From Microbacterium luteum (GTDB lineage Bacteria > Actinomycetota > Actinomycetes > Actinomycetales > Microbacteriaceae), in NCBI RefSeq assembly GCF_015277875.1, contig NZ_CP063814.1, positions 3,038,001-3,102,000 of the forward strand: a DNA stretch of 64,000 nt, written 5' to 3'. The position numbers were made by a program, and so were the translations under genes. Below are positions 8,228-16,914 of this stretch, in pieces. The notes under the pieces were generated by a model, which saw only the letters and a program-made list of their open reading frames with translations, ran no database searches and was not told the origin of the DNA. Every line of letters begins with the position of its first letter. Position 1 is the first letter of the stretch.

Positions 8228-9010
8228 TCACGATAGCGCGGCGGCCTCATCGAGGATGCCCGCGAACGACGCCGGGTCGTGTGCGAAACGACCGAGGAAG
8301 AGCCCGTCGACCGCTCCGGAGAGTTCGGTGAGGGTTCCTCGCTGGGCGCTTCCGCCGTAGATCAGTCGCGTCCCTCCGCCGGTTCGAGTGATGCCGGCGC
8401 GCAGGAACGCGGCGACCTCACGGACGTAGGCCGGCGGCGCGGGTGTCGGTCGGCCGATCGCCCATTCGGGCTCGTAGGCCACGAGCAGCTCCGTCATCTC
8501 GCCGACACCCGCCAGGATGGACCGGACCTGCTCGAGACAGCGCGAAGCCGCCGCGGCGGGATCGGATCGTTCGGGCTCGCCGATGCACAGAACCGGCGTG
8601 AGCTGATTCCGCACGGCGGCCCGCATCTTCGCGCGCGCGACATCCGGGCCCTCGCCGAAGACGGTGCGACGCTCGGCATGCCCGATCTCGACGAGACGGC
8701 ACCCGATCTCGTGCAGATCTGCACCGCTCACGGCACCGGTGTGCGCCCCACGGTCGTCGGTGTGCAAGTCCTGTGCACCGACGCGCACCTTCGTCCTGAC
8801 CAGTGCATCTCTCACGCCCGGGAACGCCGGGAGTGAGGGGAGCACGAACACCTCCACGGCACCGCATCGCACGGCGGCATGCGTGCGCGCGATCCGCGCG
8901 ATCTCGGCCGCCCACCGCCGCGATTGCTCCACCCCCAGATACGACTTGAGGCTCACCCCCAGAACACGCGGAACGGGTCGCGCGGAGGCTGCGGCGCCGG
9001 GCTCATCCAC
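8228..9010 (-). CDS. lerI: Triosephosphate-isomerase-like sugar phosphate isomerase (probable L-erythrulose-1-phosphate isomerase)
   Basis: A 260-residue TIM-barrel protein. Catalytic residues of triosephosphate isomerase are recognisable: Lys in [10 protein letters not shown], His in [13 protein letters not shown] and Glu in [14 protein letters not shown]. The phosphate loop reads IGRPTPAPP instead of the canonical GTGKTATP, which is the pattern of the EryH/LerI subgroup that converts L-erythrulose-1-P to D-erythrulose-4-P. Because it is next to an RpiB-like enzyme and a DhaK-type kinase, I favour the tetrose role over glycolysis. The GTG at 9010 lies inside the end of the upstream rpiB-like gene (8-bp overlap), implying coupling. 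Confidence 0.8.
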   Translation of the reverse strand: MDEPGAAASARPVPRVLGVSLKSYLGVEQSRRWAAEIARIARTHAAVRCGAVEVFVLPSLPAFPGVRDALVRTKVRVGAQDLHTDDRGAHTGAVSGADLHEIGCRLVEIGHAERRTVFGEGPDVARAKMRAAVRNQLTPVLCIGEPERSDPAAAASRCLEQVRSILAGVGEMTELLVAYEPEWAIGRPTPAPPAYVREVAAFLRAGITRTGGGTRLIYGGSAQRGTLTELSGAVDGLFLGRFAHDPASFAGILDEAAALS

Positions 9011-9476
9011 AGGTACCCGTCTGCTCGTAGGCGTTGATCGCGGCCACCTTCGCAGCAGACGGCGATGTCTCGTCGAAGACGTAGCCGAGCCACTCGCGTG
9101 CGAGTCGTCGAGCAAGCTCGAGGCCGATGACGCGCTGGCCGAAGGCCAGCACCTGGGCGTTGTTGCTGAGCACGGCCCGCTCGACGCTGAAGCCGTCATG
9201 CGCGGTGACGGCACGGACGCCGTCGACCTTGTTCGCAGCGATGGCCACACCGAGGCCGGTGCCGCACACGAGGAGCGCGCGATCGGCTGCGCCGTCACGG
9301 ATGCGCTCGGCGGCGGCGACCGCGACCTTCGGGTACGCCGTGTGTCCGTCGGCATCGACACCGACGTCGACGACGGACGCGACGCGCGGGTCCGCCTCGA
9401 GGTCGGCCTTCAGCTGCTCCTTGTACTCGTATCCGGCGTCGTCACAGCCGACGACGATGCGCCACTTCTCAGGCAT
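9003..9476 (-). CDS. derI: RpiB-like sugar phosphate isomerase (probable D-erythrulose-4-phosphate isomerase)
   Basis: A 157-residue RpiB/LacAB-family isomerase. The substrate loop [11 protein letters not shown], catalytic Cys in [19 protein letters not shown] and VRAVTAHD are clear. The usual RHN segment near the second active-site loop is replaced by [17 protein letters not shown], which suggests a substrate other than ribose-5-P. In the tetritol pathway described in Mycobacterium and Brucella, such an enzyme (DerI/EryI) turns D-erythrulose-4-P into D-erythrose-4-P. The ATG at 9476 is preceded by GAAAGGAA; the frame continuing upstream to 9671 overlaps the kinase gene and is not used. Confidence 0.82.
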   Translation of the reverse strand: MPEKWRIVVGCDDAGYEYKEQLKADLEADPRVASVVDVGVDADGHTAYPKVAVAAAERIRDGAADRALLVCGTGLGVAIAANKVDGVRAVTAHDGFSVERAVLSNNAQVLAFGQRVIGLELARRLAREWLGYVFDETSPSAAKVAAINAYEQTGTCG

Positions 9477-9496
9477 GGGATTCCTTTCGACGGGTC

Positions 9497-11209
9497 TCAG
9501 TGATCGCCGAGCGTGTCGGCGACGGCGGTGACGGCCAGGGCGAGCGAAATCGCGCCGGGGTCGGGCGTGCCGAGGCTCTTCTCCGTGTGCGGGCGCGCGC
9601 GCCCCACGCGCGGAATCAGGTCGGCCGTGCGGTGAGCGGCGTCCGTCGCGGCCCCCGCGGCGCGGCGCCATGCGGTCAACAGATCAGCACCTTCCGCCGT
9701 CTGCTCCGCCAGCTCGTGCGCGAACGGCACCAGCGCATCGACGAGGGTCTTGTCTCCCTCTTCGGCTCCCCCGTAGTCCTGTACCGCCTTGCGGGCAGCC
9801 TCGATACCTGCTGCCACGGTGGTGGCGGCCGGGGCGGACACATCGCCGATGGTGGCCCCCAGCGCTCGGAGAGCCGCCCCCCAGAGGGCACCGGATGTGC
9901 CGCCGGCCTTGTCGGCCCACGCGTCACCCGCGGCGATCAGCACCGCCCCCGCGCCGGCACTGCTCTCCGACGCCGCCCGCGCTGCTTCATCGGCCGCGCG
10001 CACTCCGCGCTGCATTCCGATGCCATGGTCACCGTCGCCGGCAACGGCGTCCAGACGCCCCAGCTCGTCCGCCTCACGGTCGATGACCGCCTTGATGGCG
10101 GCGATCGCGGCGACCACCCGTACACCCGCCTCAGCGGATTCAGCGGTTCCCGCGGCGATCGACTGCTCGATCGCCGCGTCATTCTCGAGGACGGCCTCGG
10201 TGCCGGACGTCTCGACGGCACCCTTGCGGTACGCGGGCGTGTAGGCGGGCGAGCGCCATGCCGCTTCGAGTTCCTCGTCGAGCCACGTCAGGGTGAGGGA
10301 GACCCCCGCCATCTCGAAGCTCGTGGCGTACTCGCCCACCTCCGGCTCGATGACGATGAGCCCCGCCTCGTCCAGGAGCCGCTCCACCGCGCCGTACACG
10401 ACGAACAGCTCCTCCGCCTTCACGGAGCCGAGGCCGTTGACGATGACGGCGACGCGCGTGCCGTGATCGTCCGGCGCATCGGCGAGCAGACCCTCGACGA
10501 GGAGTCGCGCGATCTCATCTGCCGTTCCGAGCGGTCGCACCTCGAGTCCCGGTTCCCCGTGGATGCCCATACCCACGGCCATCTGGCCCTCTGGCACCGT
10601 GAAGAGCGGAGCGTCGGCTCCCGGCAAGGTACAGCCCGAGAAGGCGACGCCGAGAGAACGAGTGCGCGCATTGGCACGCGCGGCGATGCCGGCGACCGTG
10701 TCGAGATCGAACCCCTGCGCCGACGCCCAGCCGGCTGCCCGGAACACCGCCAGGTCGCCGGCGATCCCGCGCCTCTTGTGCGCCTCGCTGGAAGGCGCGC
10801 TGCAGACGTCATCGGTCACCCTCACGGTGCGGCAGGGGATTCCCTCGTCGATCAGTCGCTGCTGCGCGAGGTCGAAGTTCAGCACGTCTCCGGCGTAGTT
10901 GCCGTATGACAGCAGCACACCGGCATCCGTGGCGACCGACCGGGCGACGGAGCAGATCTGCTGGGTGCTCGGCGAGGCGAAGACATTCCCCATGGCAGCT
11001 GCGTGAGCAAGACCCTCGCCGACGAGGCCCGCGAAGGCGGGGTAGTGACCGGAGCCGCCGCCGATGACGACGGCGACGTTTCCGGCAGGCGTCCGGGTGC
11101 GGCGTGCGACGCCGCCCGGAACCCGTCGCACCAGTGATCGATGCACGGAGACGAAGCCCGCGGCGGATTCGTCGGCGAAGCCTTCGGAAGTGTTGAGGAC
11201 GTAGCTCAT
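9497..11209 (-). CDS. lerK: DhaK-DhaL fused kinase (probable L-erythrulose kinase)
   Basis: A 570-residue ATP-dependent kinase of the dihydroxyacetone kinase family. The DhaK domain (about 1-330) has [19 protein letters not shown] and the His of [10 protein letters not shown] that covalently binds keto-sugars. The DhaL domain (about 365-570) has the Mg-ADP motif [14 protein letters not shown] and GTSGALWG. Both domains in one chain mark ATP use rather than PTS-dependent transfer. With LerI- and DerI-like genes directly downstream, the likely substrate is L-erythrulose, giving L-erythrulose-1-P; dihydroxyacetone kinase is the alternative. Only one such kinase is present, whereas the M. smegmatis locus has separate L- and D-erythrulose kinases. 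Confidence 0.85.
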   Translation of the reverse strand: MSYVLNTSEGFADESAAGFVSVHRSLVRRVPGGVARRTRTPAGNVAVVIGGGSGHYPAFAGLVGEGLAHAAAMGNVFASPSTQQICSVARSVATDAGVLLSYGNYAGDVLNFDLAQQRLIDEGIPCRTVRVTDDVCSAPSSEAHKRRGIAGDLAVFRAAGWASAQGFDLDTVAGIAARANARTRSLGVAFSGCTLPGADAPLFTVPEGQMAVGMGIHGEPGLEVRPLGTADEIARLLVEGLLADAPDDHGTRVAVIVNGLGSVKAEELFVVYGAVERLLDEAGLIVIEPEVGEYATSFEMAGVSLTLTWLDEELEAAWRSPAYTPAYRKGAVETSGTEAVLENDAAIEQSIAAGTAESAEAGVRVVAAIAAIKAVIDREADELGRLDAVAGDGDHGIGMQRGVRAADEAARAASESSAGAGAVLIAAGDAWADKAGGTSGALWGAALRALGATIGDVSAPAATTVAAGIEAARKAVQDYGGAEEGDKTLVDALVPFAHELAEQTAEGADLLTAWRRAAGAATDAAHRTADLIPRVGRARPHTEKSLGTPDPGAISLALAVTAVADTLGDH

Positions 11210-11228
11210 GATGTCTTTCGTTCGTGGT

Positions 11229-11261
11229 GTGGGGGCGGATGCCGGCGGGCACCGCCCCCAC
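11229..11261 (-). terminator. Intercistronic hairpin between binding-protein and kinase genes
   Basis: A perfect 10-bp inverted repeat GTGGGGGCGG (11229-11238) and CCGCCCCCAC (11252-11261) with a 13-base loop lies 38 bp after the solute-binding protein stop. Hairpins in this position in ABC importer operons commonly stabilise or terminate the message so that the binding protein is made in excess. No U-tract follows, so attenuation or RNA stability are equally possible. Confidence 0.65.
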
Positions 11262-11298
11262 GGGCCGCGCGGGAGCGCGCGACCGGTCCGGATCCGGC

Positions 11299-12285
11299 TC
11301 AGCCGGAGTAGGTGAAGGGCCCCGTCATGTTCGCGACGTTGTCGGCGGTGATGAGGATGCAGTCGAAGGACTGCTTCTCGGTCTCGGGGGCCTCACCGGT
11401 GCGGATGTACTCGTCCGCGAGCCGCACTGCCTCCTCGGAGAAGACAGCCACCGGCTGCAGGACGGTGTAGGCCATCTCTCCGGCCTCGACCGCGGCGACG
11501 GCGTCGGGAGAACCGTCGAAGCCGCCGACGACCACGCCGTCGAGCTGGCCCGCCTCCTGAAGCGCAGCGATCGCGCCCAGAGCCATCTCGTCGTTTCCGG
11601 AGATCACGCCGTTGATGTCGGAGTTGGCCTGCATGAGGGCCTGCATCTTGTTCCGTCCCTCGGTGCGGTCCCAGTTGGCGACCTCTTCACCGACCTCGAC
11701 GAGATCGGGGTATTGCGTGATGACGGTCGAGAACCCATTCGATCGCGTCTGCGCGTTGTTGTCCGACGGTGCGCCGAACAGCTCCACGTAGTTGCCCGCC
11801 TCCTCCATCTGCGCAACCCACTCCTGAGCTCCGATGGCGGCACCCTGCGAGTTGTTGGAGACGAGCTGGGCCAGCGCGATTCCCGACTCGTTGATCTCCG
11901 CGTTGACCAGGAACACCGGGATGCCGGCATCCGTGGCCTTCTGCACGGCGGCGACGGAGCCGTCGGCGTTCGCCGGGTCGAGGATGATTGCGGCGGACTG
12001 GTTCGAGATCGCCGTGTCGATCAGCGAGTTCTCCGTGTTGGTGTCGCCGTTGTGGGCTCCGACCGTCGCTTCGTATCCGAGCTCTTCCGCGGTCGCCTGC
12101 GCAACGTCGCCCTCGGTCTTCCAGTAGGGGTTGGCGGGATCGTTCACGATGATCGTGATGAGACCACCGGCCTCACCCTCCTCCGCCGCGCCCGATGAAT
12201 CGGCCGGTTCTCCGGAAGAGCATGCGCTCACGCCCAGCGCGAGTGCACCCGCAGCGAGGGCGGCGATGACCTTCTTGCGAAACAT
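11299..12285 (-). CDS. Sugar/polyol ABC transporter substrate-binding lipoprotein
   Basis: A 328-residue periplasmic-binding-protein of the ribose/LacI-like class (type I fold). It starts at ATG 12285 with MFRKKVIAALAAGALALGVS followed by AC, a lipobox placing the acylated Cys at residue 22, then a Ser/Glu/Gly-rich linker. The mature part shows VNDPANPYWKTEGD, DTAISNQSAAIILDPANADG, GIPVFLVNAEINESG and SGNDEMALGAIAAL, all typical of RbsB-like domains. It is followed by kinase genes and preceded by the permease gene, so it is probably the tetritol receptor (inference from context). Confidence 0.9.
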   Translation of the reverse strand: MFRKKVIAALAAGALALGVSACSSGEPADSSGAAEEGEAGGLITIIVNDPANPYWKTEGDVAQATAEELGYEATVGAHNGDTNTENSLIDTAISNQSAAIILDPANADGSVAAVQKATDAGIPVFLVNAEINESGIALAQLVSNNSQGAAIGAQEWVAQMEEAGNYVELFGAPSDNNAQTRSNGFSTVITQYPDLVEVGEEVANWDRTEGRNKMQALMQANSDINGVISGNDEMALGAIAALQEAGQLDGVVVGGFDGSPDAVAAVEAGEMAYTVLQPVAVFSEEAVRLADEYIRTGEAPETEKQSFDCILITADNVANMTGPFTYSG

Positions 12286-12338
12286 GGATCGTCCTTTCTT
12301 GGTGACCCGACAGCGTGCTCGATGCCGGGATGGTGCGG

Positions 12339-13475
12339 TCAGGAGGAGCGTCCGGCGGTGGCCGGCTGGGCCTCTCCCGACGAGGACGGCGCCGACGGAC
12401 CCGTCGGGGACGGGGGCGACGCCGGGTTCGAGGGTGCGGCCGGGCGGCGCCGGCGACCGTACTGCAGGGTGTTCAGCAGGACCGCCACGACGATGACCGC
12501 TCCCATGAAGACCATCTGCCAGTAGGCGGAGACCCCCACGATCACGAGCCCGTCGGCGAGGAAGCCGATCACGAAGGCTCCGAGCAGCGTTCCCCGGATG
12601 TTGCCGCGGCCGCCGGAGAGGGCGGCGCCGCCGATCACCACGGCAGCGATCGCCGTGAGCTCGTAGGTGTTTCCCGCGGTCGGGCTCGCGCTCGTCAGCG
12701 TCGACGCCAGGATGAGGCCCGCGACCGCGGCGCACATGCCGGAGATCACGTAGACCGAGACCTTCACACGACGGACCGGGACACCGGACAGCTCGGCTGC
12801 CCGCTCGTTTCCCCCGGAGGCGTAGAGCCACCGGCCGAATCGCGTGCGGCCGAGAACGTAGCCCAGCACGATCGCGACGATGCCCATGATGATGACGCCG
12901 ATCGGGATCCCCAGAATGCGGTTGAATCCGAGCCACGCGAAACCGGTGTTCCCGAGAGCCGGATCGCCGTCCAGGTCGTTGATCGTCAGTCCGTTGGTCA
13001 TGAGGAGGGCGAGTCCGCGCACGACGTAGAGCATCCCGAGCGTCGCCACGAACGGAGCCACCTTGAATCGCGCGACGAGGATGCCGTTGACGAGCCCGAC
13101 CAGCGCGCCGACACCGACGGACAGGAGGACGACCACCGGAACGCTCGGAAAGAGGATCACGCCGAAGATGTTGATCGGCACCCCTTGCAGGAGGAAGCCT
13201 CCGATCACGGCCGAGAAGCCGAGGGTCGACCCGACCGAGAGGTCGATGCCCCCGTTGAGGATCACCATGAGCATCCCCATGCCCAGCAGTGCGTAGATGG
13301 CGACGTGCGACGCCATGATCAGCAGGTTCTCCACCGTGAGGTAGTTGGGAGAGAGGAGGGAGAACACCACGATGATGAGGATGAGAGCGAGGAACGCCCG
13401 CCCCTCCAGGAGCAGCTTCGCCAGCGAGAATTCCTTGCGCTTGGCGAGGATGGTGGTGGTGGTTGTCGTCGTCAT
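12339..13475 (-). CDS. ABC transporter permease, ribose type
   Basis: A 378-residue RbsC-like membrane protein with about nine hydrophobic segments from residue 28 to 335. The family motif GMLMVILNGGIDLSVGS near residue 68, LGMLYVVRGLALL and SGGRGNIRGTLLGAFVIGFL are present. The first residues are an unusual MTTTTTTTI run and the last 35 are a disordered Pro/Ser/Ala tail. ATG at 13475. It lies 22 bp after the ATPase stop in the same operon and should form the transmembrane pore as a homodimer. Confidence 0.92.
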   Translation of the reverse strand: MTTTTTTTILAKRKEFSLAKLLLEGRAFLALILIIVVFSLLSPNYLTVENLLIMASHVAIYALLGMGMLMVILNGGIDLSVGSTLGFSAVIGGFLLQGVPINIFGVILFPSVPVVVLLSVGVGALVGLVNGILVARFKVAPFVATLGMLYVVRGLALLMTNGLTINDLDGDPALGNTGFAWLGFNRILGIPIGVIIMGIVAIVLGYVLGRTRFGRWLYASGGNERAAELSGVPVRRVKVSVYVISGMCAAVAGLILASTLTSASPTAGNTYELTAIAAVVIGGAALSGGRGNIRGTLLGAFVIGFLADGLVIVGVSAYWQMVFMGAVIVVAVLLNTLQYGRRRRPAAPSNPASPPSPTGPSAPSSSGEAQPATAGRSS

Positions 13476-13497
13476 TGTCCGATCCGTTCTGGACTCT

Positions 13498-15027
13498 CTA
13501 TGCGGCCACGGACTCGCCGGAGGCGGCCATGATCATGTCCTTGGTGGCGTCGGGACCGAACTCTGCCGAGATCCGGCCGCGGCGCATCACGATGATCCGG
13601 TGGGCGATGCTGAGGCACTCGCCCACCTCTGAAGTGGAGTAGATGACGGCGAGGCCGTCTCGTGCGCGATCGGCGAGGAGTCGGAAGACCTCGCCTTTCG
13701 CACCGACGTCGATTCCTCGGCTGGGCTCGTCGAGGAGCATGACGCGAGGCTCGGTGGCGATGATCTTGCCGATCACGACCTTCTGCTGGTTGCCTCCGGA
13801 CAGCGCTCCGATCAGCTGATCCGGGCCGGAGGTCTTGACCGTCACGGTCTGGATGAGATCCCGCGCCCGCTCCTTCTCGCGCCGACGGGAGAGCATGCCG
13901 CGCGAGAGGCTCCGCGTCAGACTCGCCAGCGTGAGATTCGTCCCCACATCGAAGGTCTGGACGAGGCCGTCGCGCTGCCGGTCCTCCGGGACCAGCCCGA
14001 CGCCGGCGTCGATGCGCTCGGCGATCGACAGTGGCGCCAGCGACGCGCCGTCCAGCAGAACGTCACCCTCCGCGACCTCTTCCTTTCCGGCGATCGCCTC
14101 GAGCAGCTCGGTGCGTCCGGCGCCCATCAGCCCGTAGATGCAGACGATCTCACCCTTGCGCACGTCGAGACTCAACCGATTCACGATCGCGCGCTCGGGG
14201 TTCTCCGGGTCGACGACGGTGAGGTCTCTGACCTGCAGGATCGCCTTGCCGAACTCGTATCCGGTCGGTGGCGACCCGAGATCGAAGTTCTCGCCGACCA
14301 TGTTCCGCACGATCCACTCGAGGTCGATGTTGGCTCGCTCGTCGCGCGCCGTCATCGTGCCGTCTCGGAGCACCACCGCGTGGTCGGTGACCTCGAGCGC
14401 TTCTTCGAGATGGTGCGAGATGTACACGATCGCGACTCCGCGGGCGAGGAGATCGCGGATGATGCCGAAGAGCACCTCCACCTCTGCCGCGGCGAGAGCC
14501 GACGTCGGCTCGTCCATGATCAGGATGCGGGAGTTCACCGACAGGGCGCGGGCGATCTCGACGATCTGCTGTTGACCGACCCGCAGATCGTGCACGAGCG
14601 TGTCCGGTGCGATCGGCAGCTGCATCTCATCGAGCAGCGCCTGCGTCTGACGCGTCTCCTCGGCGTAGTCGACGCCCAGAGGACCGCGGATCTCCCTCCC
14701 CATGAAGATGTTGTCCCGCACGGAGAGATTCGGCGCGAGGCTGAGCTCCTGATGGATGATCGAGATGCCCCGGTCGCGGGCCTCGTTGGTGGAGGCGAAC
14801 GTCACCGGCTTCCCGTCCAGGACGATCTGTCCCGACGTCGGCTGCTCCACGCCGGAGAGGATCTTCATGAGGGTGGACTTGCCGGCGCCGTTCTCTCCGA
14901 AGAGGGTCGTGACGGTCCCCCGCCGGATCTCGAAATTGACCCCCTTGAGGGCGCGGGTTCCGCCGTACGTCTTGACGATGTCGCGTGCTTCCAGCACGAC
15001 GTGGTCGTAGTCGGCCTCACGGCTCAT
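13498..15027 (-). CDS. ABC transporter ATP-binding protein, ribose type with two ATPase domains
   Basis: A 509-residue RbsA-like protein with two ABC domains. Domain 1 has Walker A GENGAGKST and Walker B ILIMDEPTSAL, with the degenerate signature LRVGQQQIVEIARAL. Domain 2 has LMGAGRTELLEAIAG in place of a full Walker A, and LSGGNQQKVVIGK with VMLLDEPSRGIDVGAKGEV. A degenerate second Walker A is normal for this family. Start ATG 15027 overlaps the stop of the DUF2291 gene (ATGA); the in-frame extension upstream covers that gene's end and is rejected. Confidence 0.94.
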   Translation of the reverse strand: MSREADYDHVVLEARDIVKTYGGTRALKGVNFEIRRGTVTTLFGENGAGKSTLMKILSGVEQPTSGQIVLDGKPVTFASTNEARDRGISIIHQELSLAPNLSVRDNIFMGREIRGPLGVDYAEETRQTQALLDEMQLPIAPDTLVHDLRVGQQQIVEIARALSVNSRILIMDEPTSALAAAEVEVLFGIIRDLLARGVAIVYISHHLEEALEVTDHAVVLRDGTMTARDERANIDLEWIVRNMVGENFDLGSPPTGYEFGKAILQVRDLTVVDPENPERAIVNRLSLDVRKGEIVCIYGLMGAGRTELLEAIAGKEEVAEGDVLLDGASLAPLSIAERIDAGVGLVPEDRQRDGLVQTFDVGTNLTLASLTRSLSRGMLSRRREKERARDLIQTVTVKTSGPDQLIGALSGGNQQKVVIGKIIATEPRVMLLDEPSRGIDVGAKGEVFRLLADRARDGLAVIYSTSEVGECLSIAHRIIVMRRGRISAEFGPDATKDMIMAASGESVAA

Positions 15028-15683
15028 GACACCGACACCTCCACCGGGGTCACCAACCACGACTCGGGGTTGATGAGCGTGAACGCTCCGGTGACCGTGA
15101 TCGTCTCGCCGGTCAGCGCCTCCGAGTCGATATCGGCCAGCACGGCGGCCTTCATCTCCTCATTGAGCGCGGACCCGGCATTCTGATAGTCGATCTGGTT
15201 GGTGAACTGCCCGAACGTGATCTCCCCGGTCGCATCGCGCAGCTCGGTGCCGTTGATCGCCGGACCGGTCTGTAGGCGGATCAGAAGATCGTCCGGCACT
15301 CCTTCGACGTCGACCTCATAGATTCCGGACTGCCCTTCTCCGACGACTCCGGTGAAGGTCACGCTGAAGACGGGTCCCCCCGAACTCTCGACGGCGTATT
15401 CCGCCGCGGCGGCCTCCGGGTCGGCGGCGATAGCTTCGGCGAGTTCCTGTGCCTCCACGGCCTGCGCGACGATATCGGACTGGACGGTCGGGAAGGTCTC
15501 CGCGCCGAAGGTCTCCGCGTCGAATTCCACGGCACCCTGCGCCAGCGGATCATCCGCCGCGACGACCCGCGTTCCGAGCGCCATGCCGACGACCACGAGG
15601 ACCCCGACAGCGATCCAGATCCACATCGCTTTCCGCGACGAGCCGCTGCGGCCTGCCTTCGCGCGTGCGGTCGTGTCGCTCAC
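15024..15683 (-). CDS. DUF2291 family membrane-anchored periplasmic protein
   Basis: A 219-residue protein with one N-terminal membrane segment (AMWIWIAVGVLVVVGMALGT, about residues 19-38) and an extracytoplasmic domain. Segments QSDIVAQAVEAQELAEAIAA, VDVEGVPDDLLIRLQTGPAI, FGQFTNQIDYQNAGSALNEE are those of DUF2291, a family repeatedly found beside ribose-type ABC importers for polyols; its function is unknown, perhaps assisting the binding protein. The start is a GTG at 15683 overlapping the dehydrogenase stop (GTGA), so it is embedded between coupled genes. Confidence 0.85.
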   Translation of the reverse strand: MSDTTARAKAGRSGSSRKAMWIWIAVGVLVVVGMALGTRVVAADDPLAQGAVEFDAETFGAETFPTVQSDIVAQAVEAQELAEAIAADPEAAAAEYAVESSGGPVFSVTFTGVVGEGQSGIYEVDVEGVPDDLLIRLQTGPAINGTELRDATGEITFGQFTNQIDYQNAGSALNEEMKAAVLADIDSEALTGETITVTGAFTLINPESWLVTPVEVSVS

Positions 15684-16711
15684 AGGAGCACCCGCGACTC
15701 GGTGTCGTTGGGACGGATCTGGAGCTTGCGCCCTTCGCCCTTGCGGAACATCTCCAGCGCCTGGGAGTAGTCGTCGAGGGTGAAGGAATGACTGATCATC
15801 GCGGTCGCGTTGATCGCCCCGGCCTCGAACAGTTCGACCGCGCGGCCGAAGGAGTTCAGCACCGCCATCGTCCCGACGATCGAGATCTCATCCCGATAGA
15901 CGCGGAAAGGAGAGAACTGCGCGGTCTTGTCGGCCGGTGCGACACCGAAGTCCTGAAAGAAGCCTGCGGGCTTGACGCGCGTGAGCGCGTCTTCGATCGC
16001 GCGGATGTTTCCCGTGCAGTCGATCACGACGTCCCACTTCTCGCGGTCGGCGTCGTCTGCCGAGGTGTAGCGGAGGGCGATGCCGCACTCCTGCGCCGTC
16101 TTGAGCCTCTCCGAATTCAGATCGATGATCGTGACGGTGGCGGCGCCCGCCTTCGTCGCCAGCTGCGCCATGAGCAATCCCATCGTGCCGGCGCCGTAGA
16201 CGAGCACGTGGTCGCCGAGTCGCCGGGGCAGCACGTCCCAGCCGCGGATGGCGCACGCCAGGGGCTCGATGAGCGCGGCTTCATAGAGGTCGGTTTCGGG
16301 CTTGAGCTTGTAGACGTTGCTCGCCGGCGCAGTGAAGTACTCCTGGGATGCACCGTCCGAAGCCACCACGCCGAGTCCGTTCCAGAACCGGCAGAGGTTC
16401 TGATGGCCGTTCAGACAGTACTCGCACTCGCCGCACGTGGTGCTGGGGTTCACCGCCACGTGGTCGCCGACGGCGAAGTCGAAGACGCCGGAGTTGACGC
16501 CGTCGCCGAGCGCGACGATGGTGCCGGTCGCTTCGTGTCCGGGCACGAGGGGGAAGATCGTCCCCTCGAACTCCCCGTCGAACACATGAGTGTCCGTCCC
16601 GCAGATCCCCACGGCCGCCGTCTGGATGAGGATCTCTTTGTAACCGGGCTCGGGCCGGTCTCGGTTCTCGAGGGCGAGGGCCCCTTCGTCTGTGAAGACA
16701 ATCGCGCGCAT
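15680..16711 (-). CDS. eltD: Zinc-dependent alcohol dehydrogenase (probable erythritol/L-threitol dehydrogenase)
   Basis: A 343-residue MDR-family dehydrogenase. The catalytic zinc region ICGTDTHVFDG and PGHEATG, the structural zinc cysteines in TTCGECEYCLNGHQNLC, and the nucleotide loop VYGAGTMGLLMAQLA are intact, so it should be a full zinc NAD(P)-dependent polyol dehydrogenase. It heads the minus-strand operon; in the M. smegmatis tetritol pathway the equivalent EltD makes erythrulose. Start ATG 16711 follows GGGAGC; the upstream in-frame ATG at 16777 has no comparable site. Galactitol or threitol could also be the substrate. Confidence 0.82.
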   Translation of the reverse strand: MRAIVFTDEGALALENRDRPEPGYKEILIQTAAVGICGTDTHVFDGEFEGTIFPLVPGHEATGTIVALGDGVNSGVFDFAVGDHVAVNPSTTCGECEYCLNGHQNLCRFWNGLGVVASDGASQEYFTAPASNVYKLKPETDLYEAALIEPLACAIRGWDVLPRRLGDHVLVYGAGTMGLLMAQLATKAGAATVTIIDLNSERLKTAQECGIALRYTSADDADREKWDVVIDCTGNIRAIEDALTRVKPAGFFQDFGVAPADKTAQFSPFRVYRDEISIVGTMAVLNSFGRAVELFEAGAINATAMISHSFTLDDYSQALEMFRKGEGRKLQIRPNDTESRVLL

Positions 16712-16800
16712 CTTTGCTCCCGTACTCGTCGTCACCGAAGACGCGGGTACGCTCCCGAGCCTCGGCGCTCTCCCCATTCGAATGGGGCCGGAGGTCTTCC

Positions 16801-16914
16801 TCCGTGTGATGTTAAGTGTGATCTTGACACGCTTTCACGTGACAAGAAACATCTGTTTATAACATTTGTGTCGAGGTGAGCGGATGCGACCTCGCAGCGA
16901 TCAAAGGAGACGCC
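16801..16914. promoter_or_regulatory. Divergent control region of polyol operon and transketolase gene
   Basis: This gap is much richer in A/T than its surroundings. It contains TTGACA (16824-16829), an 8-bp palindrome TCACGTGA (16835-16842) within a longer imperfect dyad, and TATAAC (16858-16863). These may serve the plus-strand transketolase gene and an overlapping minus-strand promoter, with the dyad as a regulator site, possibly for the DeoR protein. Exact -35/-10 pairing is uncertain. AAAGGAGA at 16903-16910 is a strong ribosome binding site for the GTG at 16915. Confidence 0.45.

Noticed and set aside
8228..9010. Glycolytic triosephosphate isomerase
   Set aside because: Phosphate loop departs from GTGKTATP and context is tetrose metabolism; a glycolytic tpiA would be expected next to gap/pgk.
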